Both the position numbers and the translations under genes were made by a program. 64,000 nt of DNA from NCBI GenBank assembly GCA_037176885.1, contig JAWWNJ010000011.1, positions 1 through 64,000 of the forward strand, given 5' to 3'. The notes beneath the pieces are model-generated. The model did not search any database. It saw only the letters and a program-made list of their open reading frames with translations, and had not been told where the DNA came from. Position 1 is the stretch's first letter; each line of letters starts with the position of its first letter. The DNA comes from Favolaschia claudopus. Taxonomy: Eukaryota; Basidiomycota; Agaricomycetes; Agaricales; Mycenaceae. Positions 47,523 through 58,132 of this stretch are shown here, in pieces.

Positions 47523-47733
47523 TGTGGATGCATTCTCCTTGCAGAAACGTCCCTTCGCCGGCTTTAGCACCCGTGTTTACTTGTCGTTTTTGCTTGCAAT
47601 CTGTTCGAATGTCATCTGCTTTGTTTGTCTGCGAATTCTGAGTGATGGCTCAATGCGCTTGTGTCGCAAGTATGCGGACCACGGATCTGGTTGATCATCT
47701 TGTCGTAACGCTCTTCCTCCCCAGTGCCGTGCC

Positions 47734-47740
47734 TATATAA
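47734..47740 (+). promoter_or_regulatory. TATA box of the 91-aa small gene
   Basis: tatataa within gcctatataaggg lies 44 bp before the ATG at 47784, close to the spacing of fungal core promoters with short leaders. It supports the small gene model next to it. Confidence 0.5.
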
Positions 47741-47783
47741 GGGCTACGAATGTCGTTGGTTTTGGATTGAGAATCAGAAAAAC

Positions 47784-48173
47784 ATGGGTGCTGAACGTCC
47801 TACAGACGAAAGGTGTGTTTCGCTTGACATTATCTCGCATCATCTGACTAAAATGCCCTTCCTTTGTTTTTCTAGTTGCAGGCTGGAGCCCAAACCTGAC
47901 TTCGATCAGTTCGATGCGTAAGCTGCGACTCCTCAGTGTTAAGAAAGTGCTCGCTGATTGCTCGGCAGTGTCCTCACCAGTCTGCTGCTCAGTTCCCGCG
48001 AAGCCATCGTGCAGTCGGTCGGGGAGCGAATATTGGCCGAGGTTGGAATAGACACCGCCTCGGCCTCATCCGAGTCTTCAGTAGCTGGCGTTCCGCCTCT
48101 TGCGCCAGCTTTAGGTCCGGTCGCGACTTTTGCTTCGCATTTGGCGCCTACAGGTGGGTCAATCATAATATAA
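47784..48173 (+). CDS. Small protein, 91 aa, three exons
   Basis: Exons 47784-47812, 47876-47917 and 47969-48173 join in phase 2 at both introns. The product begins MGAERPTDES then LEPKPDFDQFDAVLTSLLLS, a helical stretch SREAIVQSVGERILAEVGI, and an Ala/Ser/Pro-rich tail. No known family is recognised and no signal peptide is seen. A TATA box lies 44 bp upstream. It sits between F-box-like genes 3 and 4 on the same strand. The last exon could instead splice at the gtgggt near 48157, changing the final few residues. Reality is supported by two phase-consistent introns; function is unknown. Confidence 0.6.
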
Positions 48174-48424
48174 TAATCTTGCACTCTCAGTTGTTTTCTG
48201 TTTCTTTTTGTTTTGTTTTTTATTTTTGGGGGGTGGACTTGCTTTCTTCGTGAACTTGGTTGTTGTGTGGATTGGATCTGGGTTTCTGTACCTTGGTCTT
48301 TTCTTCTTCGTGATCGCTTTGGCAGCGATTTACACTTGCCGTTTCGTTTCGTGTATTCGGGACGCCTTGTCTCTTTTGACCTTCTATCGGCCTTTTATCA
48401 CTTATTTGTGCGCGTTAACGTCTA

Positions 48425-49777
48425 ATGGCTTACCTCGTTGCGTTTTCAGATGAGCGCCCCCTTCCTGGCCAACTGCTTGTTGTCGTCTTCGCTATGCTCG
48501 CGCGGATGTATCACCCGGGATCGGTTGCTTTCCGCGTCCTGCGTTACACTCTGTCCCGAGTCTCGCCGTACTGGCATGCAGCCGTTGCTCAAACTCCGTC
48601 TTTGTGGTCGACACTCGTCGTCTCTCCTTCTTCGACTTCGGATTCAATTGCGTGTTGCCTAGATCGCACGCTCAACCGACCTTTCCATTTGTTCCTTACC
48701 GACTATCGCTGTTATCACTCTGTTGATATGCGGCCCGCTGTTTTAGTGCAGTTACTCCGGGTTGCGCTGTCTAGCGCCGGTAATTGCACCAAGATTAGCC
48801 TATTGTTGCGTTCTGCGAGCACCTTTCCGATCGTATACGAGATTTTGCGCCGCTATTCCTTTCCCGGCCTCGAGGACCTCATCCTTTCTGCTTTCGATCC
48901 AAACCCGTCCGCCATGGTGGTTCCTCCTTGTCCTGCGTTGGCCACCGTTACCCTCAAGCACCTCTCCCTCGATTGCGTCGATTACCTCGATGCCCTGACA
49001 GACTCGTTTCCTCTGCTCGAGAGCCTGCGATTGTCGTCAGTACCGTTTCGCTCCTGGCCAACGGCGTCCGGGTTTATTCGCCTTCTGTCGTCTTGCAGCA
49101 TGTTACGCACTTTGGAAGTCGAACGCATGGGGCTGATGGATGAAGACGGTGGCGCGTCATCATGTGTCGTCTTTCCCGATGCCTTGCGCTCTCTTCGTCG
49201 ATTGGTTCTTCATTTCGATAACGCGGAAGCCGCTGGTGCCACTCTCTCTTTAGGAAGCTTCTTCGCGCGCTTCAATTTGCGGTCGCTAGTCGAGCTCGAC
49301 GTCTTTTTTGCGTCTGACGAAGAGATGTTTGAGTTTGCGGCGTCTGGCCCATCCTTCTCGTCGTCTTCGCTTCGATTGGGTGGGATTATTACCTCGCGGA
49401 GCGTGTGCGTTGACTTCTTCTCCCTTTGTCGCGATGTGGTCGACCTGGATTTGGGTCAGTGTCTGGGGACCGCTGCGTATGAAGCATTTGGATGTGGAGG
49501 ATCCTATCAAGGTACTCTGGCGACTCCCGTTCTTCCCGCGCTCCGAAGGATACGAGTGCGCCCTACGGACATATCAGCTGTGTACGCTGGAATTCTTGAT
49601 AGAGGCCTTCGTGGCCATACCTTCGGGTCCGTCGTCCTTGAAGAAGGGTCTGACGCGGACACTCCCTTCGCTATCGACATTAAGGATCTTTCTAGTTACG
49701 AGGACCTGAGGTCTGTTGTGGATCAAGTTAGCTGGAGTGTACTCTTTGACTGGAGCGTGCATCGTACAGTATTGTAG
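48425..49777 (+). CDS. F-box-like / leucine-rich protein 4 (450 aa)
   Basis: Single-exon model. F-box-like N-terminus: RPLPGQLLVVVFAMLARM, then VSPYWHAAVAQTPSLWSTLV. Repeat-like Leu-rich segments follow (GLEDLILSAF, LLESLRLSSVPF, SLRRLVLHFDNA, SLVELDVFFA). A strong acceptor-like ttttcag falls at codons 7-9, so the true start may lie in an upstream exon that splices into ...DERPLPGQ; the start is therefore uncertain by a few residues. It runs convergently toward the minus-strand nucleotidyltransferase-like gene 590 bp away. Predicted role: SCF adaptor, by resemblance. Confidence 0.7.
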   Translation: MAYLVAFSDERPLPGQLLVVVFAMLARMYHPGSVAFRVLRYTLSRVSPYWHAAVAQTPSLWSTLVVSPSSTSDSIACCLDRTLNRPFHLFLTDYRCYHSVDMRPAVLVQLLRVALSSAGNCTKISLLLRSASTFPIVYEILRRYSFPGLEDLILSAFDPNPSAMVVPPCPALATVTLKHLSLDCVDYLDALTDSFPLLESLRLSSVPFRSWPTASGFIRLLSSCSMLRTLEVERMGLMDEDGGASSCVVFPDALRSLRRLVLHFDNAEAAGATLSLGSFFARFNLRSLVELDVFFASDEEMFEFAASGPSFSSSSLRLGGIITSRSVCVDFFSLCRDVVDLDLGQCLGTAAYEAFGCGGSYQGTLATPVLPALRRIRVRPTDISAVYAGILDRGLRGHTFGSVVLEEGSDADTPFAIDIKDLSSYEDLRSVVDQVSWSVLFDWSVHRTVL

Positions 49778-50364
49778 TGCTATTTGTTTGCTCAAATATA
49801 TTTGATGCGCCTTGTCGGGTTACTCTCGATAGCTCTGCTCTGTGGGCTTCATTATCAACGCTCGACTTATCTTTGACGCGTTGCTTGGTCTTGTGAATCT
49901 TAATATCGATTCCGGGGGTGGGGGGGGCGGTCGTGGTCAGACGCTACTGGGCGTCTGTGTATTGCTGTGCTGTTTTAGCGCCAATCGGGCGTCTGTTTTC
50001 TTCCTCTTTTCTTGCTCGCGTTCTGGCGCACTCGTCGGAAAGCGCTTTCGAACTTCACACGTACGCATTCAAAGCAGTTTATCCTTGAACTCCTGCAAGT
50101 GCCGGGTCGTAGAATTCGAAATTCTAGGTCTACCGAGCTCGCGTTGATCATGGTATAATACGCCGAAGATGGCCCTCTACAGAGGTGATGCAATTCCTGA
50201 TAGGTTTCAAGCTCTCAACCCGTGTCGTGTCACTGAATTTTTGGCTTAATTAGGGCTAGTACTCGGCATGGATGTGCTATTTATCAAGTTTATTCGGAGT
50301 CCTCAGACGAGCGTGAAATGAATTTCTGTTTTCGACAAAATCAGGCTTCAGAATCAATGCAAAA
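49778..50364. other. Convergent intergenic region
   Basis: Lies between two convergent stops. It contains a G-run (gggggtggggggggcgg, about 49914-49929) and otherwise no recognisable gene, repeat or RNA. Confidence 0.45.
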
Positions 50365-51687
50365 CTATGGGTTAGAATCAGCTACCTTTTTGCGCATCAT
50401 TAGCGGCTCGTCGTATCCGGCTCCCCAGAACCCGTACACTTCGCTTCCTTTGTGGTCGTTGCAAACTTCTTCGTTGAACTGTGAGTCCGCTTCAGTAAAT
50501 GTCGTAGACTGAATGAAGAACGACTTTACTTACCTTATACAAGGCGGGGACTGTGAACGATATCGGTGGGTGGTAAGCAGAGGCGCCGGGTCTGCAGGGC
50601 GCGCCTCCGAGGGACCAAACAGTCGACGTCCTCCCATCGTATACTGGAGTTAAGCCGTCCTTCAAGTCTACCGACGCGAAGGGTATAAACAACGAATTTG
50701 AATCGTGTAGGGCCCGCAGAGTCATGGGGCACGACGGGTCAGATCCACACGCGTGCGAAGACCAGGCTTTGTGGTCCGACAGCTTTCCTCTGTGGTCAAT
50801 CCCTCGCTCGCCGTATTTGTCGAAACAGTAAAGTGCTCGTTTGCGCTCTCGCTCAGTTGCGAGTGCCGACGGGTTGGCCACCGACTTGCCGTTCAAAGTC
50901 AATTCTGGATACGCGCAGAACACGCCCCACCCAGAAATATAGTTCATGACGATGGTCGAGTGGAACTGGAATATAGCGGCTGCTGCGTTGCCGCTGCTCA
51001 TCACCATTAAATTGATGACATTTTCACCTTTCTTCAGCCAATGTGTGCGCGAAATGCCAGCCATGTCTTGGTAGGTGTTGTCTGTCATGTGCACTGTGGC
51101 GAAGTTGAATACCTGTTTGAGCAGGACCAGAGTGCGATCTTCGTCGAAGTCGAAGACGTATACGTCAAGGTCGTTGGGTTCGAAATTCAGATCCAGCAGG
51201 ACCGGGAGAGGGGTAGAGCCCGAAACAAAGCCGCCGCCTTTACGGAAATGGCGCAATAGTGCGTGAGCGTCGACTCCGGCGCGTTTGAGTTGCGCGAGAA
51301 CGCGCGCCTCGATATTCTCCGGGGTCAGCTCAACTGCTATAGAGTGGTTTATCGACGTGAGTGACCACTGGTATTATTGTGCTGTATAGATGCCTCACCT
51401 CCTTTCATGAAAATCACAGGATCCTCTTTTGTTTCGAGCATGTCGGTGTCTAGTCCTTCGTCCGAGTCGTATAGACTGAATATCGTGGCTAGGTGTTGTG
51501 TCGGGGAACTCGCGGGACTCGGGAGATGGTCGGTCATATTCTTTCGGGTGTTTGTAAAGGAGGTCTCAACTAGTCTCTCTTGATGCGAATATATCGTTGA
51601 AGGCCTGGACTCCCTGTCTTTAGGTTTTGCTCGGTTGACCACTTCCTCTTTAGGTATATCGAAGCGACTGAGCCAAGTTGCTGACAT
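50365..51687 (-). CDS. Nucleotidyltransferase-fold-like protein, 401 aa
   Basis: Three exons: 51687-51399, 51336-50534, 50478-50365. Residues 130-157 read GGGFVSGSTPLPVLL then NDLDVYV, i.e. a G-S motif followed by D152-x-D154. This is the signature layout of the Pol-beta-type nucleotidyltransferase fold, as in many fungal hypothetical proteins of this type. A conserved KYGERGID stretch lies farther along. The N-terminal 95 residues are Ser/Pro-rich and probably disordered; an internal start at MTDHLPSPASSP is possible. The C-terminal exon (FNEEVCNDHKGSEVYGFWGA) is strongly supported by an intron with a TTTACTGAAG branch site. Substrate and activity are unknown, and the fold assignment is inferred from motif spacing. 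Confidence 0.75.
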
Positions 51688-53720
51688 TCTATTGTCTCCG
51701 CGACTCCCTCGGTTGTTGTTTTGCTGATCATGTTCGCTCGGTGGTTTTGCGTCGCAAGACTCTCGCCGCCGACGCGGGCTTGAGTGGATATCTGTCCATG
51801 TGAGTTGTGCTTCGGGGATATTTTGGTTCTTGCTGATCTCGCTTTGGTGTAGCCTTTGTTCTGGTGCACTTGATATTGCGTATTCCGCTCCACCTTTTTT
51901 ATTATGTTACTGATCGGGCGCGTTCGTTGACCCCTTCCAGACTCGCGATCCGCGACGTCCGCTTGTCGGTCGATATGGTATTTGTCTTGTATCTTGTGCT
52001 TCGCGTTATTAACTCCTCCTGATGTAACAGGTTGTGCCTCCCCTAGTTATCTGGGATACGGGATGAACGTGCAGTTACTGGGAAGGGGTGTATTGTATGG
52101 GGTGGGGGGGGGGAGCGTCGCTTGTCGGGTGTTGGCTCCAGATGGTGCCTGTGCATGACTCTTCGCGCTGTTATTGGCTATATGGAATTTTCTAGAGACC
52201 CATGTGCTTTGATGAGCTCGGAGTTGCCTTTGTCTGCGTCACATTTGTTGCTGTTTCGGCGAGACACCCGTTACCCCGTTGCGTCGCGGTCAATGATGCT
52301 TCTTTCAGTCTGGTCGAGTTTTCAGATATTTTGTTCTGAGGTATCGCTTATTTAACACTTTTAATTCACTATTCTGTGCTCCGCATTCCAGTACATGCTG
52401 CTTTGTCCGATATAGTGCGCTTTGTCCGTTCATTTTTACTTTACCAAATCGGGTATCTAAAAAGGTAAAAAAAAATATAGCGATCTACTTCTTGACGTGT
52501 CGTGTGAATATTGCTGTCATTTCCAAATTGAGTAATTCAATTTGATACCGAATCTCTCGTGTAAGTATTTCGCCTTGGTAGTCCATTGGTTCTCGACCGT
52601 CCACTTATAGAATTATGTACCACTGTTCTACGTTACCTTTCGCTAATAGCCTTATGGTGAAACTAGTCCAATTAGCTGACATGAGGATGACCAGGTTTGG
52701 TCGTACTTAACACCTTGAGTTGGGCGTGCAATGATCTCATAAGACCTTCCTTATACGGGAGCTTCCGCGGGACCACACTGTTGCTGATGGACACCCAACG
52801 TGTTTTGGGATATTGCTGAACATTGTCGCTAAAAAATCCGTTCCGGGTTCCGAGGTTCCGGTCGATCTTGTCACGTAGCTAATGGTCTTTGATACGACGC
52901 TCAGGTCGCTCCAAGCGTCGGATCTCGAAGAAGTCGAGAACGTGAGACCTTCCTTATAAGGGAGCTTCCGCGGGACCACAATGCCCCCCCAACGTGTTTT
53001 GGGCTGTTTTGGGTTGCTGGGCATTGTCGCTAACAACCGTTCCGGTTTCCGAGCTTCCGGTCGATCTTGTCACATCGCTAATAGTATTTGATACGACGCT
53101 CAGGTCGCTCCAAGCGTCGGATCTTGAAGAAGTCGAGAACCTCGGCGCTCGGTGCCTGTCACCGACGCGACTGAATGATTCCGTCATATTCCGTTACTGT
53201 CACGACTTCCTCGTTCTAAATCGGACCTAATCGGACTGTCAGTGGGGCTGTGTGTAGTCTGTATGTGAGGGTTCATTGGCCCCTCCGATGTGTAGATTCC
53301 CGTGCTTTGGCGATGGTGCCGATTGGGTCAAGGTAAGGACTCTTAGATGAGGTTATCGGTTGTCGACATCGTCTTGCCCACGAATTTGTGCTAGGTGTTT
53401 ATGGGTAAACAGAAAGGGGCACCGTTCTATTGCAGAATAACACGAGTAGTACGGTATAAGGGAGTTGGGGGGGGGGTAAAGGGAAGTAGACCGTGTGTTG
53501 GTTGGTCGTATAGCAAGCGAGGTATGTGTGCGATATAGCTACCTTTGGCTTTTTTTGGAGTAAATGAAGACGTGGTAATAGAATATATGGAAAGCTGAAC
53601 GATAGAAAATTTGTAAGAAAAAAAAAAACGGGCATGAAACTGTCGATAATGGTGGCGGGGGCGCGGGAGGGGAGGGGAGGGGGTCCTCGAGGACGGTCTG
53701 CTCGCCGCGGGCGTCTTCTC
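51688..53720. other. Intergenic with a tandem duplication
   Basis: Two kilobases without a supportable gene. A 203-bp direct repeat occupies 52743-53141. Near it, the plus strand reads ELPVDLVTSLIVFDTTLRSL, which resembles a fragment of an F-box helix and may be a relic of another paralogue. The rest is T-rich and featureless. Confidence 0.45.
52743..53141 (+). repeat. Two-copy 203-bp direct tandem repeat
   Basis: Units start at 52743 and 52946, each beginning gaccttccttata and ggagcttccgcgggaccaca, and each ending gaagaagtcgagaac. They differ by scattered substitutions and small indels, so the duplication is not fresh. Confidence 0.8.
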
Positions 53721-54938
53721 CTACATCCAGTAACCGTTAAAATCGCCTCCGATGAACCAGGGACAGTTGACAAAGGTCCAGTTCTGTAGGGCGCCGAGTG
53801 CGTTGGGATGCATGCGAACGCTCCCCCCGTTGATGTAGTCGAAGGTGTACCAGTACTCGGGCAGGTGACGCCACAGAGAGATCGCCTTTTGCAACAGTAG
53901 GAGGCGGATCGGCTCGTACAGCGCCAAGGGGGCTTCCGCATCCAGTGCCGCGTCTGTTGCAAAGTCCTGAAGGTGAGCGATAGCTTGTGACGCGATAAAC
54001 TGATGCGTACATGTTATGAGCTCGGTGTACCGGGGGTGTCCGACCGCAGGAACACCAAGCCCCCAGTCGTAGGTGGTGGAGCTGGTCTTGGGAAGCGTCC
54101 GATCGAATATGCATTCGACGCATGCTTGGAGAGACACGTTGTTGGCGCCGTTGGGGTACTTTTCTGGGAGGGCAAGGCGCAGCATGAAGCCGACATCCAT
54201 GAATCGGCGGCATGGGACAGAGAAATCTCGCCATAGGTAGTTTGTGTCGTTCTGCAGTCCAACGCCCAATTTGACTATATCTGAAGAGGTTATAACGCGA
54301 TGCATTTCGACGGGCAGAACTGAGCTGGTTGTTAACGATCCTCGACGGGTCTACGAGCGCACGAGTCTTACCGTTTAGGTTGCGCATGTCGACAACTATA
54401 AGACGACTCGGCGTGGCGATCTGGACGGATGTTATTGAGCGATTGTTGGCCTGAGTGCTGTGGTTGGGGTTGTATTCCATGTCAAAGCCGATCTTCATGC
54501 CTGGCTTGATGTGAGACAGAATAGCGTTGACTGATGGCTCGTCGGAGACGATGACGGGGATCCGACGAAGTTTGAATGGGAACCACTACGATCCAGCGAG
54601 TGAGCAGTCGCAGATTTCGGAGGGGAGAAAGGGAATTGGCGTGTACTTACAGGTCCAAACGGTATCGCTGGCTGAGCCGATCGTGTACCTATATAATGGT
54701 GCCCAAACCACATAAGCACCTTCTGGGACGTTAGGACTGTTGTCGAGTCGAAGATGGCACACCTACCGTTTTCTTCATACCGCTGAACAGGAGCACCGGC
54801 AGCGAAAGGATGAAGCCGAGCATCGAGATGCAGGGCGCAGGGGGGTTCTCGACTACGAATGCCTGATGTGTCGCTTCGTTAGCTTGTAGTCTGTCGACTG
54901 TTATCGATAGCACGTACGGTAGTTGGAGCTCCAGACAT
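53721..54938 (-). CDS. 3'-5' exonuclease-like protein, 333 aa
   Basis: Five exons: 54938-54918, 54862-54767, 54722-54651, 54585-54372, 54319-53721. The N-terminus has a hydrophobic stretch (SMLGFILSLPVLLFSG). The DnaQ/RNase D-type exonuclease domain is recognisable: Exo I as GFDMEYN (D98, E100), Exo II as KLGVGLQND (D159), and Exo III as DAALDAEA (D261). The usual Tyr of the YxxxD Exo III motif is Asp257 here. Conserved SVQIATPSRLIVVDM and YLWRDF strands fit the WRN/RNase D fold. It would trim 3' ends of DNA or RNA if active; the Tyr replacement makes activity uncertain. The unusual C-terminus NWTFVNCPWFIGGDFNGYWM is not part of the fold. The acceptor of exon 5 (ctcag|tt) was chosen to keep frame. 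Confidence 0.82.
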
Positions 54939-55394
54939 GGCCTTGTCTACGGATGGGTCGGTTGAGTTGAAGTCGATGGGGTCCGGTTGACGCGACGTCT
55001 CCTTGTTTTGACGGTGGGTGGGCAGTTAGGCCTAGTAATGTTCGTGAAGTAGATGCTTCAGGAATACAGATCTTATTCCGGTTGGATGGGCTGGTCGTGT
55101 TTTGGTTTGATGCCCAATCTTTATTGATGTTCCAATGTTTCCCGCTGGTTTACCGATTTGGTCGCTGTCGTTATCACATCTTGCCGACATGTTTCTGCCT
55201 GCACGAGCGCACCGCAGATCGGCGGTCGAAATCGTACTTAACTCCGCGCGAGTTTGTTGCGTGAAAGTGCAGTCTCGTCCCCGAGCATCGAATACGGCCA
55301 CTCAGTCGTCGATCTGCTCGTTCTCCTCCCCATCTGTAAGCTATTTCGTTGGGTCAGCCTCTCGCTTTGCTGACCGGCAGTAGTCTGTTCAGTC
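54939..55394. promoter_or_regulatory. Divergent intergenic region (exonuclease / F-box-like 5)
   Basis: 456 bp separate the two ATGs, which face away from each other, so both promoters must lie here. An acceptor-like gaccggcag just before ATG 55395 suggests the F-box gene has a leader intron. Confidence 0.4.
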
Positions 55395-56750
55395 ATGTCT
55401 TCGCGGGCGCTGTCGGCACCCGGGAAGCGCATCATTGCGGCCTCCTTGAACGGACTTGTGTTTCCTATGGAAATTCTGGGCGAGATCATATTCCTCGCGT
55501 GTGGTGCTTTCGACGACCGTCCAGCTTCCTACGATGCCGTTAGAAACGTTTATCTTCTCGTCTGCGTGCTGTGGTACCGTCTTGTCGCCAACGACTCGCG
55601 CTTCTGGACCGGCCTGTTCATCGACCGAACCACTACCCCTCACGTCCGCCTCATTAGCACCGCGTTTCGCCGTGCCCGGGCTCGACCCGTCCATCTCGTT
55701 CTTAATACCCGGTCCCGAGCATTGTTCCCCCGCCCCAGCTTCGAAGACGTGTTCTCCGTCCTTCGTTCTTCTATCGACCAGGTAATCAGTCAAGTGGGTG
55801 CGATATCGGTAGAAGGCTGGGACGACAGCCGCACGGTGACCGTGTTCGAGTGGTTGGAGGCTTGCGACAGCCCGAACGTCCGCTATCTGGAGCTGGTTAT
55901 AGCTGCTTCGAACCCGCCCAACCCGAACCTGCTCCATCGTGCTCTGTTGGCCTTTTCCCATCTCGACACCTTGGTCCATCGGTTCTCGAACCTCCTTATC
56001 CCGCACATGCACGCCAGCACCCTGTCTCGTCTTCATCTGGGGCCAATCTCTCGCAATAGGTGCGAACATTGCTTTGAAGACATTCGACTCTTCCTCGAGT
56101 CGTGTGTCCAGGTCACCCATCTCAACCTGGACGACATTCAGTGTGGGAATGGACCTCCCCAAGGCATCTTGGTGCGAACCTCGTGCTACATGCCCAGCGT
56201 GACCCACCTCGCGTTCAATTGTGAATCCGCCGGAGGGTATTACCTATGGTCCTCTCTTCGCGTGCCCTCGGCGCGCGTTCTCCAGGTTAGCGGACCGTCG
56301 GTGTTCGTTGGCTTCGTGAGCGGTATCGACCCCGAGTTGTATAACCCCAGCCTCGGCGACGTGGAAGTCCTTGATTTGAGGATGCCCATAACCGGCACTT
56401 TGGCGATGAAGAACATCCTGGCGAATTACCCCAAGCTCGTCCGACTTGACCTCAGAAAAAGCAGGCGAGAGGCTGTGGTCGCGTTGGTCGATATGCGACC
56501 TTTCGTGTCCGCCCCTCTTTGTCCGGATCTGTTGAGCATTCACGTCGGGAATCAGGTCGACTCGTCGCAGCTCCGTCGCGTTCTGGCTGCGCGGAAAACC
56601 GGTCATTTTGCTGCGGGTTGTACCATGTCGTACGAGTATATCAGCGGATTGAGCCCTCCTGTTGTGGCGTCTGCTAGTTTTCGAATGGTTGATGGAGCGT
56701 TGGGGGAGGTGCCATACGAAGAGGCTGTTTATACTGGCTTAGACTTTTGA
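55395..56750 (+). CDS. F-box-like / leucine-rich protein 5 (451 aa)
   Basis: Single-exon model. After a 20-residue lead the F-box-like segment reads NGLVFPMEILGEIIFLACGA, then LLVCVLWYRLVANDSRFWTG. Leu-rich repeat-like strands follow (HLDTLVHRFSNLLIPHMHAS, THLNLDDIQ, KLVRLDLRK). It is closest to paralogue 2 at 44239, with shared CGAFD/CGVFD and the C-terminal LCPDLLSIHVG...GCT pattern. Its stop lies 41 bp from the convergent stop of the next gene. The predicted role is SCF substrate adaptor; the target is unknown. Confidence 0.8.
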   Translation: MSSRALSAPGKRIIAASLNGLVFPMEILGEIIFLACGAFDDRPASYDAVRNVYLLVCVLWYRLVANDSRFWTGLFIDRTTTPHVRLISTAFRRARARPVHLVLNTRSRALFPRPSFEDVFSVLRSSIDQVISQVGAISVEGWDDSRTVTVFEWLEACDSPNVRYLELVIAASNPPNPNLLHRALLAFSHLDTLVHRFSNLLIPHMHASTLSRLHLGPISRNRCEHCFEDIRLFLESCVQVTHLNLDDIQCGNGPPQGILVRTSCYMPSVTHLAFNCESAGGYYLWSSLRVPSARVLQVSGPSVFVGFVSGIDPELYNPSLGDVEVLDLRMPITGTLAMKNILANYPKLVRLDLRKSRREAVVALVDMRPFVSAPLCPDLLSIHVGNQVDSSQLRRVLAARKTGHFAAGCTMSYEYISGLSPPVVASASFRMVDGALGEVPYEEAVYTGLDF

Positions 56751-56791
56751 GTACATCGTGTGAACTATGTACGTGATAAATGCCACGCTTT

Positions 56792-58132
56792 TCAATCCTC
56801 CCTCTCTTTCGGCGGTCCTGCGCTGCTTATGTCCAGATCCTTCAACTTGCGTCTTGTCTTCACGACTTCGCGATCTTCTCGCTCGTGCCACTTCTTCCGC
56901 TTCAGCGTGACTGCGGGTAGACTGGGTGGTCCAGCTTTCGATCTGGCCTTTTCTGCGTCCTAAAAGAGCGTTAGGTGTTATCAGAGGCGTTCAGTGCTCA
57001 CCTTAGACTGTGTCGAGTGCACGAGCGTGAGCGAGCTCATCTGGAATATGGTCTTGATTTTCTGGCTCTTAGTTGCGAATCCGATAACAGAACCCTGGAC
57101 TTCGACGATGTCGCCTGCGCGGAACGACGCGGGGAATGCTTCATACACCGTATCGTGCCTGGATCTGGAGTTCAAATATCGCGAGATACGCTCCACTGGT
57201 TAGTGGTATCCTCGACTGCGTTGGCTTCACTCACCCTGCGTCGCCGTCGTCTGCGCTTCTGAAATAGGTTACCTGGTTCTCGGAAGTATGAATTAGTCCA
57301 CTTTTGCGATATTTTGCGAGTTCCCCGAGAGGGTCTACGCCCATGCCAAACGGTACTTCTGGGAGACACTCTGGCCCCGCCTTGGAGAGGTAGAGGCAGG
57401 TACATATCATCCGATGTCCGCTGTACGAGTCCCCCACGTTCATCGGGATAACTCGATCCGGACCAAAAAACCGCTCGAAAGCGCTGTGCAGTGCCGCAAC
57501 GTTCTGGATGGCCTCCGTGAAGAGCTGCGACTTCAGGCCAACTATCTCGATTCTCTGGCACAGGTTGGCCACCTTCGCCACGTCGCACCTGTACGCCCCC
57601 ATATCAGACCTCCGACGTACTCCGAGCGTGTCTCGTAACATTTACCGGTACAAACTCCCTGCGGTGAGGTCTACTCTGGTCAAGATACCGTGCATCCGTA
57701 TCGATAATTCCTCTTCTATAGCGCCGTCGCTGTTCATGATTCCCAGACGCCAAATAGGCTTTTGCTTGTTTCCGGTTTCTTGAACTACGAGATTGTCTGT
57801 CTATAGATGCACGCGCTCAATGCCAGTGTATCGTGCAAGATGTGGCGGGTATAACCTACCTGAAGTATATTGGCATGTTGTACCGCGTTGGTGGGCGTGT
57901 TTCTGTCCGCGTTGACTTGGGCGTAGACAATTTGTTGCAGCGCGTCCGCTGATTTTATTTTTTGGTTTTAGGAATTCCGACGCGTCGAACGAGTACATGA
58001 GAGGGGTTTACGAATGCGCGAGTCAAGGAGAGAGGAGGGATCAGATTATTGTTGTAAGCTATCTGAATTTCCTGAAGACGCTTCCGTGCACTCACCAGCC
58101 GCGTTCTGGTCATAGTGGGTGTCGAAGTCCAT
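56792..58132 (-). CDS. Basic protein with OB-fold-like segment, 321 aa
   Basis: Six exons: 58132-58096, 57948-57860, 57800-57646, 57588-57235, 57164-57002, 56959-56792. Residues ~226-262 (FRAGDIVEVQGSVIGFATKS, then MSSLTLVHS) have the GDIVEVQ strand pattern of OB-fold nucleic-acid-binding domains. The region before it includes IRMHGILTRVDLTAGSLYR and a cysteine-containing CTCLYLSKAG strand. The C-terminus is highly basic (TLKRKKWHEREDREVV, KTRRKLKD), suggesting nuclear location and nucleic-acid contact. Single-strand binding is a reasonable guess, not shown. The exon 4/5 join uses the ACTCCAG acceptor to keep frame and is the least certain splice. It is divergent from the 815-aa gene, so the two may be co-regulated. 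Confidence 0.72.

Noticed and set aside
53399..53962. 187-aa minus frame overlapping the exonuclease-like gene
   Set aside because: It is an alternative frame of the exonuclease exon plus its 3' flank; the exonuclease motifs identify the correct frame.
55389..56207. 272-aa minus-strand open frame opposite F-box-like gene 5
   Set aside because: It is a complement shadow of the T/GTC-rich plus-strand gene, with no domain, splice signals or start context of its own.
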